The position numbers and the translations under genes are program-made. This document shows, piece by piece, positions 10,862 through 21,071 of a stretch of DNA of 64,000 nucleotides (positions are counted from its first letter, which is position 1; every line of letters begins with the position of its first letter). The notes under the pieces are model-generated. The model was not told the origin of the DNA, ran no database searches, and was given only the letters and a program-made list of their open reading frames with translations. Source of the stretch: Saitoella complicata NRRL Y-17804 (lineage: Eukaryota > Ascomycota > Saitoellomycetes > Saitoellales > Saitoellaceae); assembly GCF_001661265.1 (NCBI RefSeq), contig NW_017567014.1, positions 186,001 to 250,000 of the forward strand, in the 5' to 3' direction.

Positions 10862-12428
10862 ATGTCGTCAAGTCAATTGCTGGCTCTACCCAATACCGAA
10901 GCAGTTCGTCGGCACCGAGCAATCTCTACGCCCTCGAGACCGTCACAAGATATCGTTCCGACATTGAAGGCTATTAGAGAGGAGAATCATGGACTCGAAA
11001 GTATAGAGAAGCCGATACCCACGGCTACGAGACCGAGGAGAGAAAGCAAACATCTGTTCCATCGTCTGGATTTCGAGTACCGTCTGACGGCGTAAGTGGC
11101 TCACAAGAACTCGGTTGCTCCTTGCTGACAATGGGCCGTATAGGTTTGACCCACACAACACAGAGCGCTCCAAAACCTCCTTCAAAGGCTTCTTCATCCT
11201 CTTCTGGCTCGGACTCTCGCTACTCGTCCTCACCACTCTCCTCCGCAACCTCAAAGAAACCGGTCGGATCTTCGGAACCTCCGTTGCCACTCTCTTCATT
11301 CACAATGTCCAAGAAGTAGCAATGACAGACGCAGCGATGATTCTATCAACCTTCTACGTCATTCCAATTCAAGTCGCTTGCTCGAAAGGGTGGATCAATT
11401 GGAACGGGATGGGTCGTGTCCTTCATTACAGCTTGCAATGGGCTTGGTTCGGAGCGTGTATGGTCGTTGCATCAGTTCGTGATTGGAGCTGGACTGCGAT
11501 CGCGTTCTTTACGCTGCACAGTATCGTCATGCTCATGAAAATTCACTCCTATGGTTCATACAACGGGCATTTGAGTGTGATCCGCAAGCAGTTGAACGCA
11601 CTCAAGAAGGCCGAGACGGTTGAGAACGAGGGTTTGCATGCTGCGAAGAAGGAAATCTTGACGTTGGAGTTGACGTCGACATTGGGACATGTGACGTACC
11701 CTGCCAACTTGAAGAACCCGGTCTGGAATTACGTCGACTACCTGCTCGTTCCGACACTCTGCTACCACATCGAATACCCTCGCACACCTCACGGTATCCG
11801 ATGGGGTTATGTCGCAGAGAAAGCTTTGGCAACCTTCGGCACAATCTTCCTTCTCGCCATTACGGTCGAACACCACATCATGCCAATTCTCACCCAAGCC
11901 TCAAAAGATCTCGCTGAGGAACCGAGCGCCCTTACCTCTGGCCTCATCTTCGCTGAAGCCCTCAGTGCCCTTCTCTGGCCTTACATGCTGGTTTTCCTCC
12001 TCGTTTTCTATATCATTTTCGAGTGCATTCTCAACGTCTTTGCAGAGGTAACCTGTTTCGCTGATCGCTTGTTCTACGACGACTGGTGGAACTGCGCAAA
12101 CTGGGAGTCCTTTGCTCGCATGTGGAACAAACCCGTTCACCATTGGCTACTTCGTCACGTTTACATGCCATGTCGTCCCAGACTCTCTCGAGGTGGAGCG
12201 ACGATGATGACGTTCTTTATCTCGGCGGTGTTGCATGAGCTTGTAATGGGGATGATTACGAGGAAGGTTAGGGGGTATGGGTTCTTTTGTCAGATGTTGC
12301 AAGTTCCGTTTATGGCCATTCAAAGGAGTAAGTTTATGAGGGATAAGGAGTTGCTAGGGAATGTGTTGTTTTGGCTGAGTATGATTACAGGGTTGTCTGG
12401 CATGACTTACATGTACGTTTTATACTGA
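10862..12428 (+). CDS. ARE2: Sterol O-acyltransferase (Are1/Are2, MBOAT family)
   Basis: Exons 10862-11091 and 11144-12428; the intron 11092-11143 (52 nt) has GTAAGT, CTGAC and TATAG. The product is 504 aa. A disordered N-terminus of about 70 residues is followed by many hydrophobic segments. The steryl acyltransferase signature FYDDWWNCANWESFARMWN starts near residue 387. The MBOAT histidine lies in LHELVMGM near residue 441. The family is known to esterify sterols with fatty acyl-CoA in the endoplasmic reticulum for storage in lipid droplets. The protein could be the Are1 or Are2 counterpart; many filamentous fungi have a single copy, so the symbol is approximate. Diacylglycerol acyltransferase activity is a less likely alternative. 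Confidence 0.88.
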
Positions 12429-12744
12429 GCATGGCTCAGAAGAGTGACAAGGCGCACTTCTTAGGTTGCTTGGTTTAGCAAGGAATTCACTCTCGTTGAT
12501 TGTATGGATAGACACTCATAATAGATCGAATGGCAGGAACATCGGCGTTTCAAGAATGGCTATATGCCTTTTGGAAAACAAAATAAGAACGACAAAAGGA
12601 CAATGCCCCAAAAACCAAGCAAGAATTATAGACATAACTTTCACGCTCAACAGTATCCCTTTTCACCCACTAAACCCTATCATCGCACAACTACTTCAGA
12701 AATGGCCGCATATGCGGGGGAGATTGGACTCGACGAGGAGTCGC
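12429..12744. other. Convergent 3' region, ARE / STM1
   Basis: 316 bp between two convergent stop codons. A-rich tracts near 12580-12650 fit 3' UTRs. No gene seen. Confidence 0.5.
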
Positions 12745-14120
12745 TTAAGCACCCAAGGAGGGGAAAGCGGACTCGTCAGAGATGGCGGGGGCAGAAGCCT
12801 TGGGGCCGCGGGCCTGACCGTTGTTTCCACGGCCACCACGGGGGGCACCACGCTGGTTGTTACCACCACGTCCACGGGGAGCACGGGTCTCACGGGGAGC
12901 ACGGGTCTCACGAGGAGCACGGGCGGGCTCGGTGAACTTCTGCTCGATCTCGAGAACCTGCTTCTCCTTGCGGTCCTTCTTGGCACCAGCAGCCTTGGTC
13001 TTGCGCTGAGCGGAGAAGATGTCCTCAACCTCGTCCACCTTGGGCTTGGTGACAAGGTTCTTGGCCCACTTGGAGTCGTCGGCACCCTCGTTGGGGGTAC
13101 GGACGGCCTCGATCTTGGGGAGAGCAGCGGTCTTGGCGGCTTGCTCAGCAAGGTACTCCTCGAGGGTCTTGGAGTTGTCCTCCTCCTCCTCACGGACCTT
13201 AGCGACCTCCTCGGTCTGACCAGCAACCTCGACGGTCTCGGTGGGCTCAGCACCCTCAACGGCTTCCTCCTTGCGGTCCTTGGCAGCGAGCTCACCGGAA
13301 GCTTCCCAGGAGTCGGTCTGCTTACCCCAGCCCTGCTCAACAGCCTTCTCGGAGTCAATACGGCCGGTAGCGGAGTGACGCTCGAACTCGCGTCCACGGG
13401 TGCCAGCGTTACCAGCACCACGGCCCTCACGGCGAGGGCCACGGGGACCACGGGGGCCACGGGGGGCCTTGGAGGCGTCCTCGTCGGTGGGGCGCTCCTT
13501 GTTGGACTCGCGGCCGTGGAAAGACTTGTCACGGACAGCTATTGTAGACGTCAGCATATAGTCACAGAAAGATCTGCCAGCAGATTGTCAAAAGATGCCA
13601 AAATGAACCGAGGAGATCGATCGATGTCGGCAGCTGCAGCAAATCTGCCGGCGAAGAAGATAAACATACCCTCGTCGTTGGCATTGCGGGGACCACGGTT
13701 GCGGTTGTTGTTGGAGCGGGGCTGGTCAGCACGGGGCTCATCGGGCCTTCGGCGGGCGGTCTTGGTGGAGGTGGTAGCCTTCACAACCTCCTTGGCAACG
13801 GGCTTGGGGGCCTCAACGGCAACGGGCTTGATGTTACCGAGGGCATCGGTCTCGAAGTCGTCGCCTGTAATCAGTTGTTAGTGGTTCGTCCATTGAATTG
13901 AAAGCCGACAATATAGCGACGGATATAACGGTGAAATCGTACCCAAGAGGTCGAACAAGTTCTGTAGAAATCACACAATGGTCAGTCAAAAGTTCGCTGC
14001 GAGAGTGACGAGCAACTCGCATTCACCCCCCGAATTCCGGCGACGACAACATGACGAAAGCAAGGAAAACGAGAACGGAGAATGCGATGGGATAGACGGT
14101 ACCTTAGTTGCGACGCTCAT
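12745..14120 (-). CDS. STM1: Stm1-like ribosome-binding protein (HABP4/SERBP1 family)
   Basis: Four exons: 14103-14120, 13943-13961, 13670-13864 and 12745-13538; introns 13962-14102, 13865-13942 and 13539-13669. The spliced product is 341 aa. It begins MSVATKNLFDLLGDDFETDA, the family N-terminus, which is only restored by splicing the 19-nt second exon. It continues with basic Arg/Asn/Gly stretches (NNNRNRGPRN, RGPRGPRR), the central HABP4/PAI-RBP1 domain with FERHSATGRIDSEKAVEQGWG, and RGG-type repeats near the C-terminus (RGRGGNNQRGAPRGGRG). Yeast Stm1 is known to clamp idle 80S ribosomes during nutrient stress. Codon bias is strong, as expected for an abundant protein. Confidence 0.92.
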
Positions 14121-14812
14121 TCTAGAATTGATCTCCTTTCGAGTTTCGCGATTGGAGCAGTGATCTGGTAAATGTCAGGTGGTGCAGCGCAATTTCTTAG
14201 GGCCTGAACCCGCCGCGCCAAAGTCCCACTTAGAGCATGGCCTAGTAGTGACGACAGAGGGAGGAACCAATAACGAGGACTGTGGAAATGCTACTGGAAG
14301 GTAAGGGATCGTGTTTTTACTCGAGCTTTGTATGCTCAGATGGACCTTCTGAACCGGTCTCTACTGGCATTCATTGGGGAGCAAGAACCATGGCCATTAC
14401 GCTTTGCAGGCAATCAAAATCAGTCACAGCCAGCCCAAGACCCTAGAATACCGCTTTGACCATCACCATTGTAGCAAAAAAGCAATTGACTCCCTCTCCG
14501 TATATATCCCTCCTCATCCCTTCCATGAAATGCACCGGCACCCGTAACCAGGGGCTTCCCTGATCCGCCTTAACCGCCGCCTGGAACCCTGCAAAACAAA
14601 CCCACACGTACACCCAGAAATACGAGACAAACCAACAATTCGAGAAGAACCGACAGAGCTGGTCCAAGTCGTTCTCTCGTTCGCCCTGTCTTTCATCTTA
14701 AACACCCGTACACACCATTTTACAGGCCCTCGCTCTCTTTTGACGGCCGTTGTTGGCCGCAGCATACATACCGACACAGGGAGGTATAATTAAGCTTTGA
14801 AAATCGCACACC
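14121..14812. other. Divergent promoter, STM1 / PAL1
   Basis: 692 bp between two divergent start codons. No convincing frame or repeat. Around 14640-14800 the sequence is pyrimidine-rich on the plus strand, usual before fungal start sites. Confidence 0.5.
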
Positions 14813-16531
14813 ATGTTGGGTAAATGTCTCTGTTCATTCAATTTGGGCAGCATTGATCTGATAACTTGTCTAGGCAATCCCTTCGTCAACGCCGAACCCT
14901 CCACCGCCTCCTTTGCATCCAACAACCCTTTCCGTGCACGCACAACCACCGCACCCCCCATCCCCGCCCCACGCTCCGTAAGCCCCGACAAGCGAGGCGT
15001 ACAACCCCCTCCTCGCCCGATATCCCGAAACCCCTTCCTCGACATCCCCGCCGATTCTCCACCGCCTGCTCGACGACCATCGACCGCAGGCGACGATGTC
15101 AACAGTCTCACGAGCTCATTCGCCAAGACGAGCATGTTGGTGGATTTGAACGATGCTCCCCCGCCTCCGCCGTACAGCTCTGGATCTGGAAAGGAGAAGG
15201 AGTTTAGAGATGAGAAGCGTGAGTTGAGGGAGCGGGATGAAAGGGAAAGGAGGCTTGAGCGACCGCACCATTCGTCTAGGAGCAGGAGTGGAGTCGAGGC
15301 TGGTGATAGGGAGAGATACAGGGACCGCGAAGCTAGGGAGCGCAGTGAGCGCATTGAGAAGAGTCGTCCCAGGGAGCGCTCCGAACGCGAGAGGAATGAA
15401 CGCGATCGCGACTACGACCGTCATCGCTCTGACCGAAGCAGGCGTGTCGAGGAGGTCATGGCATCCTCCCGCCCCCGTCAGCGTACGCGCTCGAACTCCG
15501 AGTCTTCGGTTACTCCCCGCAAATCGGATATGTCGTCCGAGAAGGACAGGGATCGCGAACGTGAACGTCGTAGGCGCGAGAAAGAGCGCGAAGCTCGCAA
15601 GGACGGTAAGACTGGATCCAGTGCCTCTCGCAAAAAGGGACCTGTGTCATCCTTGGATAAGATCGATCGTTTGGATGTGACGGGTATCTTTGGAAGCGGT
15701 ACTTTCCACCATGACGGACCCTTCGATGCGTGTCGCCCGTCTAGGAACAAGAACGGCACGAAGGCTCCTGTTCTTGCGTTCCCTGAGAACTCGACCTCTA
15801 ACTCTCTCAACTTCCGCGACGCGCCTCAGACTGTTTCTGCCACGGAGGCGTTCATGGGTAAGCACCACCACGGTGAGGCTTACAACGACTTCTCGTCGTC
15901 CGCTCGCCTTACGCAGCCGTTGACGTCCAAGTTACGCCCTACGCTCGGTACGCGTGGACAGAGTTTCGACCCTACTGCTCAGGTAGAACCCGTCTACGGC
16001 GAAACTACCGAAGGTCTTGGCCCCACCACTTTCCTCGAGGGCACACCCGCTCCTCGTACTGAGGCTCACCGCAAGTACTCCGATGAAGGCGGTGCCGCGA
16101 GCAACTTCCTCCGTCCTCGCTCCGTGTCGTCGAACAACGCCCTCGGCGGTAACACGAGTGGTTTAGGTAGGAAGAAGTCCGTGATTCAGAGGTTGAGGGG
16201 GTTGAATGCGAGGATGAGGGAGGAGTATGAGGCGCAGACGTCTCCTGCTATCTTGTCGCCTGGCGGAGGTATCACGAGTCCTACGGGTTCGTCTGCCTCG
16301 ATCAGGGAAGAGCCGAACGTGTTCTCGCAGCAGTTTGAGTCTGACCCCGCGAGGAAGGAGACCTCGATCCAGTTCGACAATAGGCCGAGCCCGACGAGCT
16401 TGCCTAGTTCTCCGGCCGGTGAGAGGGCTGGACAGGGAGATTACTTTGCTGGACAGGGAGTAAAGGAGAAGAAGGGTGGAGGCGGATTGTTGAGCAGGGT
16501 TAAGAGTATTTCGAAGAAGAGGAGGGAGTGA
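14813..16531 (+). CDS. PAL1: Pal1-family cell morphology protein
   Basis: Exon 1 is only 7 nt (14813-14819); exon 2 is 14874-16531. The intron 14820-14873 (54 nt, GTAAAT ... GTCTAG) converts the start to MLGNPFVNAEPST. Reading through it would give an unlikely Cys-rich insert without breaking the frame. The product is 554 aa. It is largely disordered: Pro-rich at 20-110, then a long Arg/Glu/Asp/Ser segment, then the Pal1 core around residues 255-330 (SSLDKIDRLDVTGIFGSGTF, HHDGPFDACRPSRN), and a basic tail ending SRVKSISKKRRE. In fission yeast Pal1 is a peripheral membrane protein at growth sites needed for cylindrical shape, and the budding yeast relatives associate with early endocytic patches. 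Confidence 0.88.
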   Translation: MLGKCLCSFNLGSIDLITCLGNPFVNAEPSTASFASNNPFRARTTTAPPIPAPRSVSPDKRGVQPPPRPISRNPFLDIPADSPPPARRPSTAGDDVNSLTSSFAKTSMLVDLNDAPPPPPYSSGSGKEKEFRDEKRELRERDERERRLERPHHSSRSRSGVEAGDRERYRDREARERSERIEKSRPRERSERERNERDRDYDRHRSDRSRRVEEVMASSRPRQRTRSNSESSVTPRKSDMSSEKDRDRERERRRREKEREARKDGKTGSSASRKKGPVSSLDKIDRLDVTGIFGSGTFHHDGPFDACRPSRNKNGTKAPVLAFPENSTSNSLNFRDAPQTVSATEAFMGKHHHGEAYNDFSSSARLTQPLTSKLRPTLGTRGQSFDPTAQVEPVYGETTEGLGPTTFLEGTPAPRTEAHRKYSDEGGAASNFLRPRSVSSNNALGGNTSGLGRKKSVIQRLRGLNARMREEYEAQTSPAILSPGGGITSPTGSSASIREEPNVFSQQFESDPARKETSIQFDNRPSPTSLPSSPAGERAGQGDYFAGQGVKEKKGGGGLLSRVKSISKKRRE

Positions 16532-17082
16532 GTAGACACATATATTGCTAGAGGAGGGTGCGTACGCGTTAGGAGCTCGAGGGAAAGCTTAAGGAATTGG
16601 ATTGGGTATTTGTTTTTGCTAGAGATTACTATGGGGTGACGATCACGTCTATGATTAACAGACTGTTTTACTTTGCAATTGTATGACTTTGGTTTTTATT
16701 ATGGTTGCGCTTGACAACGGGGTTTGTTTTGGGCATCTCCGTATGCAGGGTGTTCTGGTATTGCATTCCAGGGATCGTGGATGCGGTGAGCGGAGATGCA
16801 CCCCAACTGAAGATCATCCATCCAAAGAGACGAAGTATTGAAGGTGCCTCCGATCAACTAGCCAAGTGCATCCCAGTCTGTCTCTACCCGTCTACCGAGC
16901 TTCAAAGTTTCATTCCATCTACACTCCCTTTCTTTTCAATTGTCCCTTTCCTCCGGCTCATCAGCACACGGCACACCTTCACAACACGAGCATACATTCA
17001 CGCGTTTCGGCGGTTACAATCATTGACACTCTCTTTCATCTTGGATTCGATACTTTTCGCTTCGTCATAGCCCAGGTAGACT
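16532..17082. other. Upstream region of the mucin-like gene
   Basis: 551 bp between PAL1 and the next plus-strand gene. It becomes CT-rich at 16860-16980, a common fungal core-promoter feature. No gene seen. Confidence 0.5.
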
Positions 17083-18447
17083 ATGAAAGATACGCATACA
17101 TCAACATCCCGTCGGCCAAAACACGATCATAAGCATCATCACAAGCGGACAAAGTCGTTGCAGGTGCGGCAGGATGTCGGAGGAGCAGTTGGAGCAGCAG
17201 CGCCTGTGGATCCGGCAGCGGCGGTGACTTCGGTGGTTGCGGCGGCTACGGAGGTTGTTGGGGACGCGTCGAACGTTGTTGCGGAGCCGACGAGTGTAGT
17301 TGGAGATGTCGTGGCCGGCGCAACGGATGTTGCTGCGAGTGCGTTGGATGGGACTATGGTTGTTTCAACACCTGTTACGGACGCAGCGGCGGCGGAAACA
17401 GCGGCATTATTGGTTGATTCGTCAATACCAACGACAACGTCCGATGCGGTGCTCGCTATAGGTACGACGGCTGCGGATGGGTCGATACCAGCCAGTTCGA
17501 TGTGGTCAGAGGTATCAACAATATCGATATGGCCCTCAACAAACGTAGATCCTTCACAGTCAGCTTCCGCAATAGTTTCGAGTACACCAGCACCCTCAGC
17601 AAGTACCGACACAGCAAATGCTACTTCGTCACTCAGCGGCTCATCAGCAGTATCAACCAGAACGACGTTACTACCGAACCTAAACTCAACATCATCCTCA
17701 AACGCAACAACCGCAAGTTACTTCCTTAACTTCACTTACATCTACTCCTCAACTTACGCCCTATCCGACGACGCCTCCCTCATCCCAACAGCGACATCCT
17801 GGACCGTCCTCCCCACAAACGCAACCTCCGACACGACCGCAACCCTCCCCCAACCGTCCTCAACCTCCACCTCTTCCTCCACAAACCCGACCCTGGCACC
17901 AGTCCTCGGCGGAGTTCTAGGCGGCATCGGAGCAATCGGGATTGCATTGGGCATGGCACTTTTCATGCTCCGCCGTCACCGACGCCTAAAAGACGATATT
18001 GCACGCGACCCAACAACCCCCTACCGCGAGAAAGGCCCTGGAGGCCGCGGACCAAATACGAACAGCATGACCGCAATCGGAGCATCCGCTGCGCCGTTCG
18101 CGATACGTATGCACACCCCCACAAAAGGGCTCCCGAAATCCGAGTCAACAGAAGGCTTCGTGGTCATTTCTGGTCGGAGACTGAGTAACCCGCCTCCGGC
18201 GAGTGATACTTCCAGTGTGTACGAGTTGAGTCCGCCGGCAAGTCCGCATAGAAGGGGTGACCAGGTACCGGGCGTGGGGGTTGGCGTCGGTAATGGACCC
18301 CCGCCGCCGTTTTTGGCGGGGATTCAGAGGTTAGGGGGCACGGGTACGGTGTATCGGGAAGGACAGGGTCCGGAGCGGGATCCGATTGGACGGACGTTGG
18401 TTCAGCATGATGGGAGTTCGAGAAGTAGGTTCGTGGAGCAGCTATAA
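17083..18447 (+). CDS. Ser/Thr/Ala-rich single-pass membrane protein
   Basis: An intronless frame of 454 aa. The N-terminus is basic and His-rich (HDHKHHHKRTKS) rather than a signal peptide. Residues 40-260 are an Ala/Val/Ser/Thr-rich mucin-like ectodomain with several N-x-S/T sites. One membrane segment near residues 268-290 (LAPVLGGVLGGIGAIGIALG) is followed by a basic stop-transfer stretch RRHRRLK and a Pro/Ser-rich tail of about 160 residues. This layout resembles fungal Mid2/Wsc-type wall-stress sensors, but no WSC cysteine domain is present. Because a cleavable signal is missing, either the true start lies in an unseen upstream exon or the segment acts as a signal anchor. Family not recognised. 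Confidence 0.6.
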   Translation: MKDTHTSTSRRPKHDHKHHHKRTKSLQVRQDVGGAVGAAAPVDPAAAVTSVVAAATEVVGDASNVVAEPTSVVGDVVAGATDVAASALDGTMVVSTPVTDAAAAETAALLVDSSIPTTTSDAVLAIGTTAADGSIPASSMWSEVSTISIWPSTNVDPSQSASAIVSSTPAPSASTDTANATSSLSGSSAVSTRTTLLPNLNSTSSSNATTASYFLNFTYIYSSTYALSDDASLIPTATSWTVLPTNATSDTTATLPQPSSTSTSSSTNPTLAPVLGGVLGGIGAIGIALGMALFMLRRHRRLKDDIARDPTTPYREKGPGGRGPNTNSMTAIGASAAPFAIRMHTPTKGLPKSESTEGFVVISGRRLSNPPPASDTSSVYELSPPASPHRRGDQVPGVGVGVGNGPPPPFLAGIQRLGGTGTVYREGQGPERDPIGRTLVQHDGSSRSRFVEQL

Positions 18448-18656
18448 CAGTAGTGGTGACGGTGATGGTGATGGAAAGTGGGGCAAAACGTCAGATTTGG
18501 GACTCTTTCGGTGTTATTTGTCATTTGGATGCATGCAATATTGGAACAAATTGGGAAATTTAGGGGTAAGGATTATGTGTAATGTTAAAGAAATATACCC
18601 CATGGGATCTAAAACGTAGAATCCTGGTGCTCTGTACGTGATGTAGGGTATCATAG

Positions 18657-21071
18657 CTATAGTAATGCGATCTCGTCGTCCTCCACCATGATCGGGCCAG
18701 CCGATTTACGTTTTTTTGCCAACGCCAACGACAATGTTCTCGATTTCGTAACGTTCTTTGCTCCGAGGCTTCGTAGTACTCCTGAACTTTGACTTCGTGG
18801 TGCCGGGAATTCACTGCCCAGAAGCAGCTCGTCGCTGTAATCCTGTCCGCGGGAGACAGATTTTTCATCATCTTCAAATATGGATAGCGAGGTCTGAGTC
18901 TTGGATTTGCGCATTCCTCTGTTATGGTGGGTATCATCTTCGTAGATCCTCAGGATGGAATCAGATGCTGAACGAGAAAGCACCTTTGCCTTTTTACGTG
19001 GCAACATTGACTCTGTCATCTGCTTTCTCTTTACCGGTACCGGGCTCGGTACCATCATCTCCGCCAAATTCGATGCCTTCAGCGACCTCTTTAGACCTCC
19101 CTCCGTCTGTTTCGCTAACGGCGATGGCGCAACGACGGCGGACGAGTTCCTGTTCGCCAATGGCGAATTAAAGGACTCGTCCGACTTCGGGAAGAGTTTA
19201 AACCACTTCCTCACCATCTTGGCGGACCTAATCGTCGCGTCAAGTCGTGGAGCTGACGGTTTCCGCGCTGAAGCCAGTGCCGGAACTGAGGGTGAGTAAA
19301 CGTGAAGTCCTCCTTCCGTCTCAGGCGATGAACTTCGCGAATCATTCTCCGCCTCATCCTCACCGTCCTCCTGCATCGTCTCGTCTTCACCCGCCATCAA
19401 AAGCTCGTCATCCTCACCCTTGTCCCTCATCACTTTTCTTGGTCCCTTTCGCACAATCTGCTTCGACACCCCAACCGGCGTAGCAGCAACCCACGCATCC
19501 AAAATTCCATCGAACTTCCATCTCCGCCGACCTTCGGAGCCACTATCAGCCTTCATGGCCTTTCTCTCGATTCCTGCCGCCCATGTCGCGGCGTCGTTGT
19601 CATTAAAGGGATTTTTCATCGCCCAGCAAGTTGCGATATTCGCCGCCAAAGTAGGTGATGTCGGTAATACAGAATCCCCTATGAGCGAGCGAAATGCGGA
19701 GGAGGATGAGTAAGCCTCAAAAACCACGGACCAAAGCGAATCATCAGTCAGGGACGTCGCATGCCGACGAAGCTGCGACTGTAACGCTGTGAGCAACTCT
19801 GCTGAGGGTTTAAGCTGATGTGACCGGAGTGCCATACCCGCCGCCAACGTAGGAAACAGCGTTGTCTTGTATGGCTGTGTGTTGTCGATCTCGATAGTCT
19901 TTGGCGTACCCGTATTGAAGTACAGTGCTAGTAGTGAAGTTGCTCCGTCTGCAGCTCGTCTGGCGGTTTCTTCAGTACTCGCAGAAAGAGAGACCTTGAT
20001 GAGCTCCACGCCAAGCACATGTATGACATGTTCCAGGGTATCCACCTGTCCAGCGACTGTCGAAGATCGTTTGAAGCCTTTGTACTTCCTTGCGCTGAAC
20101 TCAAGTGCAGAGGCAAGGAGACCCCCTGAGTGTTCATCTTTCCCAGCACCCTGCACGATATACTCCGTAAACGCCGACTTGAGCATGAGCTCAATCGTCA
20201 ACGTCTGCGTCAAATGCGCTTTCAATATCCACGACCTCCGACACATCTTCGCCAAAGCCTCAACCAACCTGTATGTTTGCGCCCCCTCTTCCTCCCACCT
20301 CGTCATTTCGATCAGCTTTTGCAACAATACCGCAGCTCCCTCCCTCTCCTCATGATGTACACTCACAGCAATCAACGCCGGCAACAACTCCCTCAGCAGT
20401 TCCCCTTCCTCTGCAAGAAACTGCATAGCCTGGCCCACCACTGCCGTCCTCCGATACTGACTATGCATCGAATCATACCATTCGTCTTGGTGTACGCCCA
20501 TTCCCTCGGTCCAGGTAATACACCTACCAACCATCGCTGCTGCGCGTTCAGCGAGGGTGGAAAAATGTCGAATAGAATTTGATGGGGTACATGTTTGTAA
20601 GACCATGCGAAATGCGACGAAGATTGAGACGTAGGCAGCTGCGAGGGCCGGTGCAGCGTTGGCTTTCGCGGTTTGGAGGAGGGAGTCGTAGGTATATTCC
20701 AATGATCCGGTTGCAAAGTTGGTCAAAGAACTAGTGGTTGCTGCAGATGTGTTGGCGGGCTTCGTACTCGACGTAGCTGAGTACTTCTTGGTGATCTTCC
20801 GTCGAGGTGGAAGGGGAACCGTGAAGGGCCCCGACTGGCGATGTTGTGTTGATCCACTGACCCGCCCTTCAGTTGCCTCCACAGCATTACCAGACGCATA
20901 ATCTGTCGGAGAAGTCCGTTTGGAAGAAGAAAGAGCCTGGATCTTCGACTTGAGCGGACGCAGCGTCCGGTGACATTTCGATGCGTCCCACGGCGTTGCG
21001 GCGTTGAAGAAGATCGATGATCGCCCGGAGTCTTGAGGCGGTGTATCCGCCAATGAAGGAATGATTGACAT
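18657..21071 (-). CDS. Unknown 804-residue protein, helical middle and basic tail
   Basis: One intronless frame, MSIIPSLADTPPQDSGRSSI to MVEDDEIALL. Residues 1-110 are Ser/Thr/Pro-rich. Residues 120-490 look like a long all-helical solenoid (LLRELLPALIAVSVHHEERE, LLQKLIEMTRWEEE). The remainder is acidic, then Ser- and Lys-rich with several basic clusters (KRKQMTESMLPRKKAKVL) that could act as nuclear localisation signals. There are no cysteine clusters or membrane spans. I do not recognise the family; a nuclear scaffold or chromosome-associated HEAT-like protein is a guess from shape only. The length without stops and the amino-acid texture make it a confident gene. Confidence 0.7.
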   Translation of the reverse strand: MSIIPSLADTPPQDSGRSSIFFNAATPWDASKCHRTLRPLKSKIQALSSSKRTSPTDYASGNAVEATEGRVSGSTQHRQSGPFTVPLPPRRKITKKYSATSSTKPANTSAATTSSLTNFATGSLEYTYDSLLQTAKANAAPALAAAYVSIFVAFRMVLQTCTPSNSIRHFSTLAERAAAMVGRCITWTEGMGVHQDEWYDSMHSQYRRTAVVGQAMQFLAEEGELLRELLPALIAVSVHHEEREGAAVLLQKLIEMTRWEEEGAQTYRLVEALAKMCRRSWILKAHLTQTLTIELMLKSAFTEYIVQGAGKDEHSGGLLASALEFSARKYKGFKRSSTVAGQVDTLEHVIHVLGVELIKVSLSASTEETARRAADGATSLLALYFNTGTPKTIEIDNTQPYKTTLFPTLAAGMALRSHQLKPSAELLTALQSQLRRHATSLTDDSLWSVVFEAYSSSSAFRSLIGDSVLPTSPTLAANIATCWAMKNPFNDNDAATWAAGIERKAMKADSGSEGRRRWKFDGILDAWVAATPVGVSKQIVRKGPRKVMRDKGEDDELLMAGEDETMQEDGEDEAENDSRSSSPETEGGLHVYSPSVPALASARKPSAPRLDATIRSAKMVRKWFKLFPKSDESFNSPLANRNSSAVVAPSPLAKQTEGGLKRSLKASNLAEMMVPSPVPVKRKQMTESMLPRKKAKVLSRSASDSILRIYEDDTHHNRGMRKSKTQTSLSIFEDDEKSVSRGQDYSDELLLGSEFPAPRSQSSGVLRSLGAKNVTKSRTLSLALAKKRKSAGPIMVEDDEIALL

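Noticed and set aside
12466-13881. 471-codon plus-strand frame opposite STM1, with Thr/Gly-rich repeats
   Set aside because: It mirrors the STM1 exons and runs through their introns. The repeats are the complement of RGG-type coding sequence.
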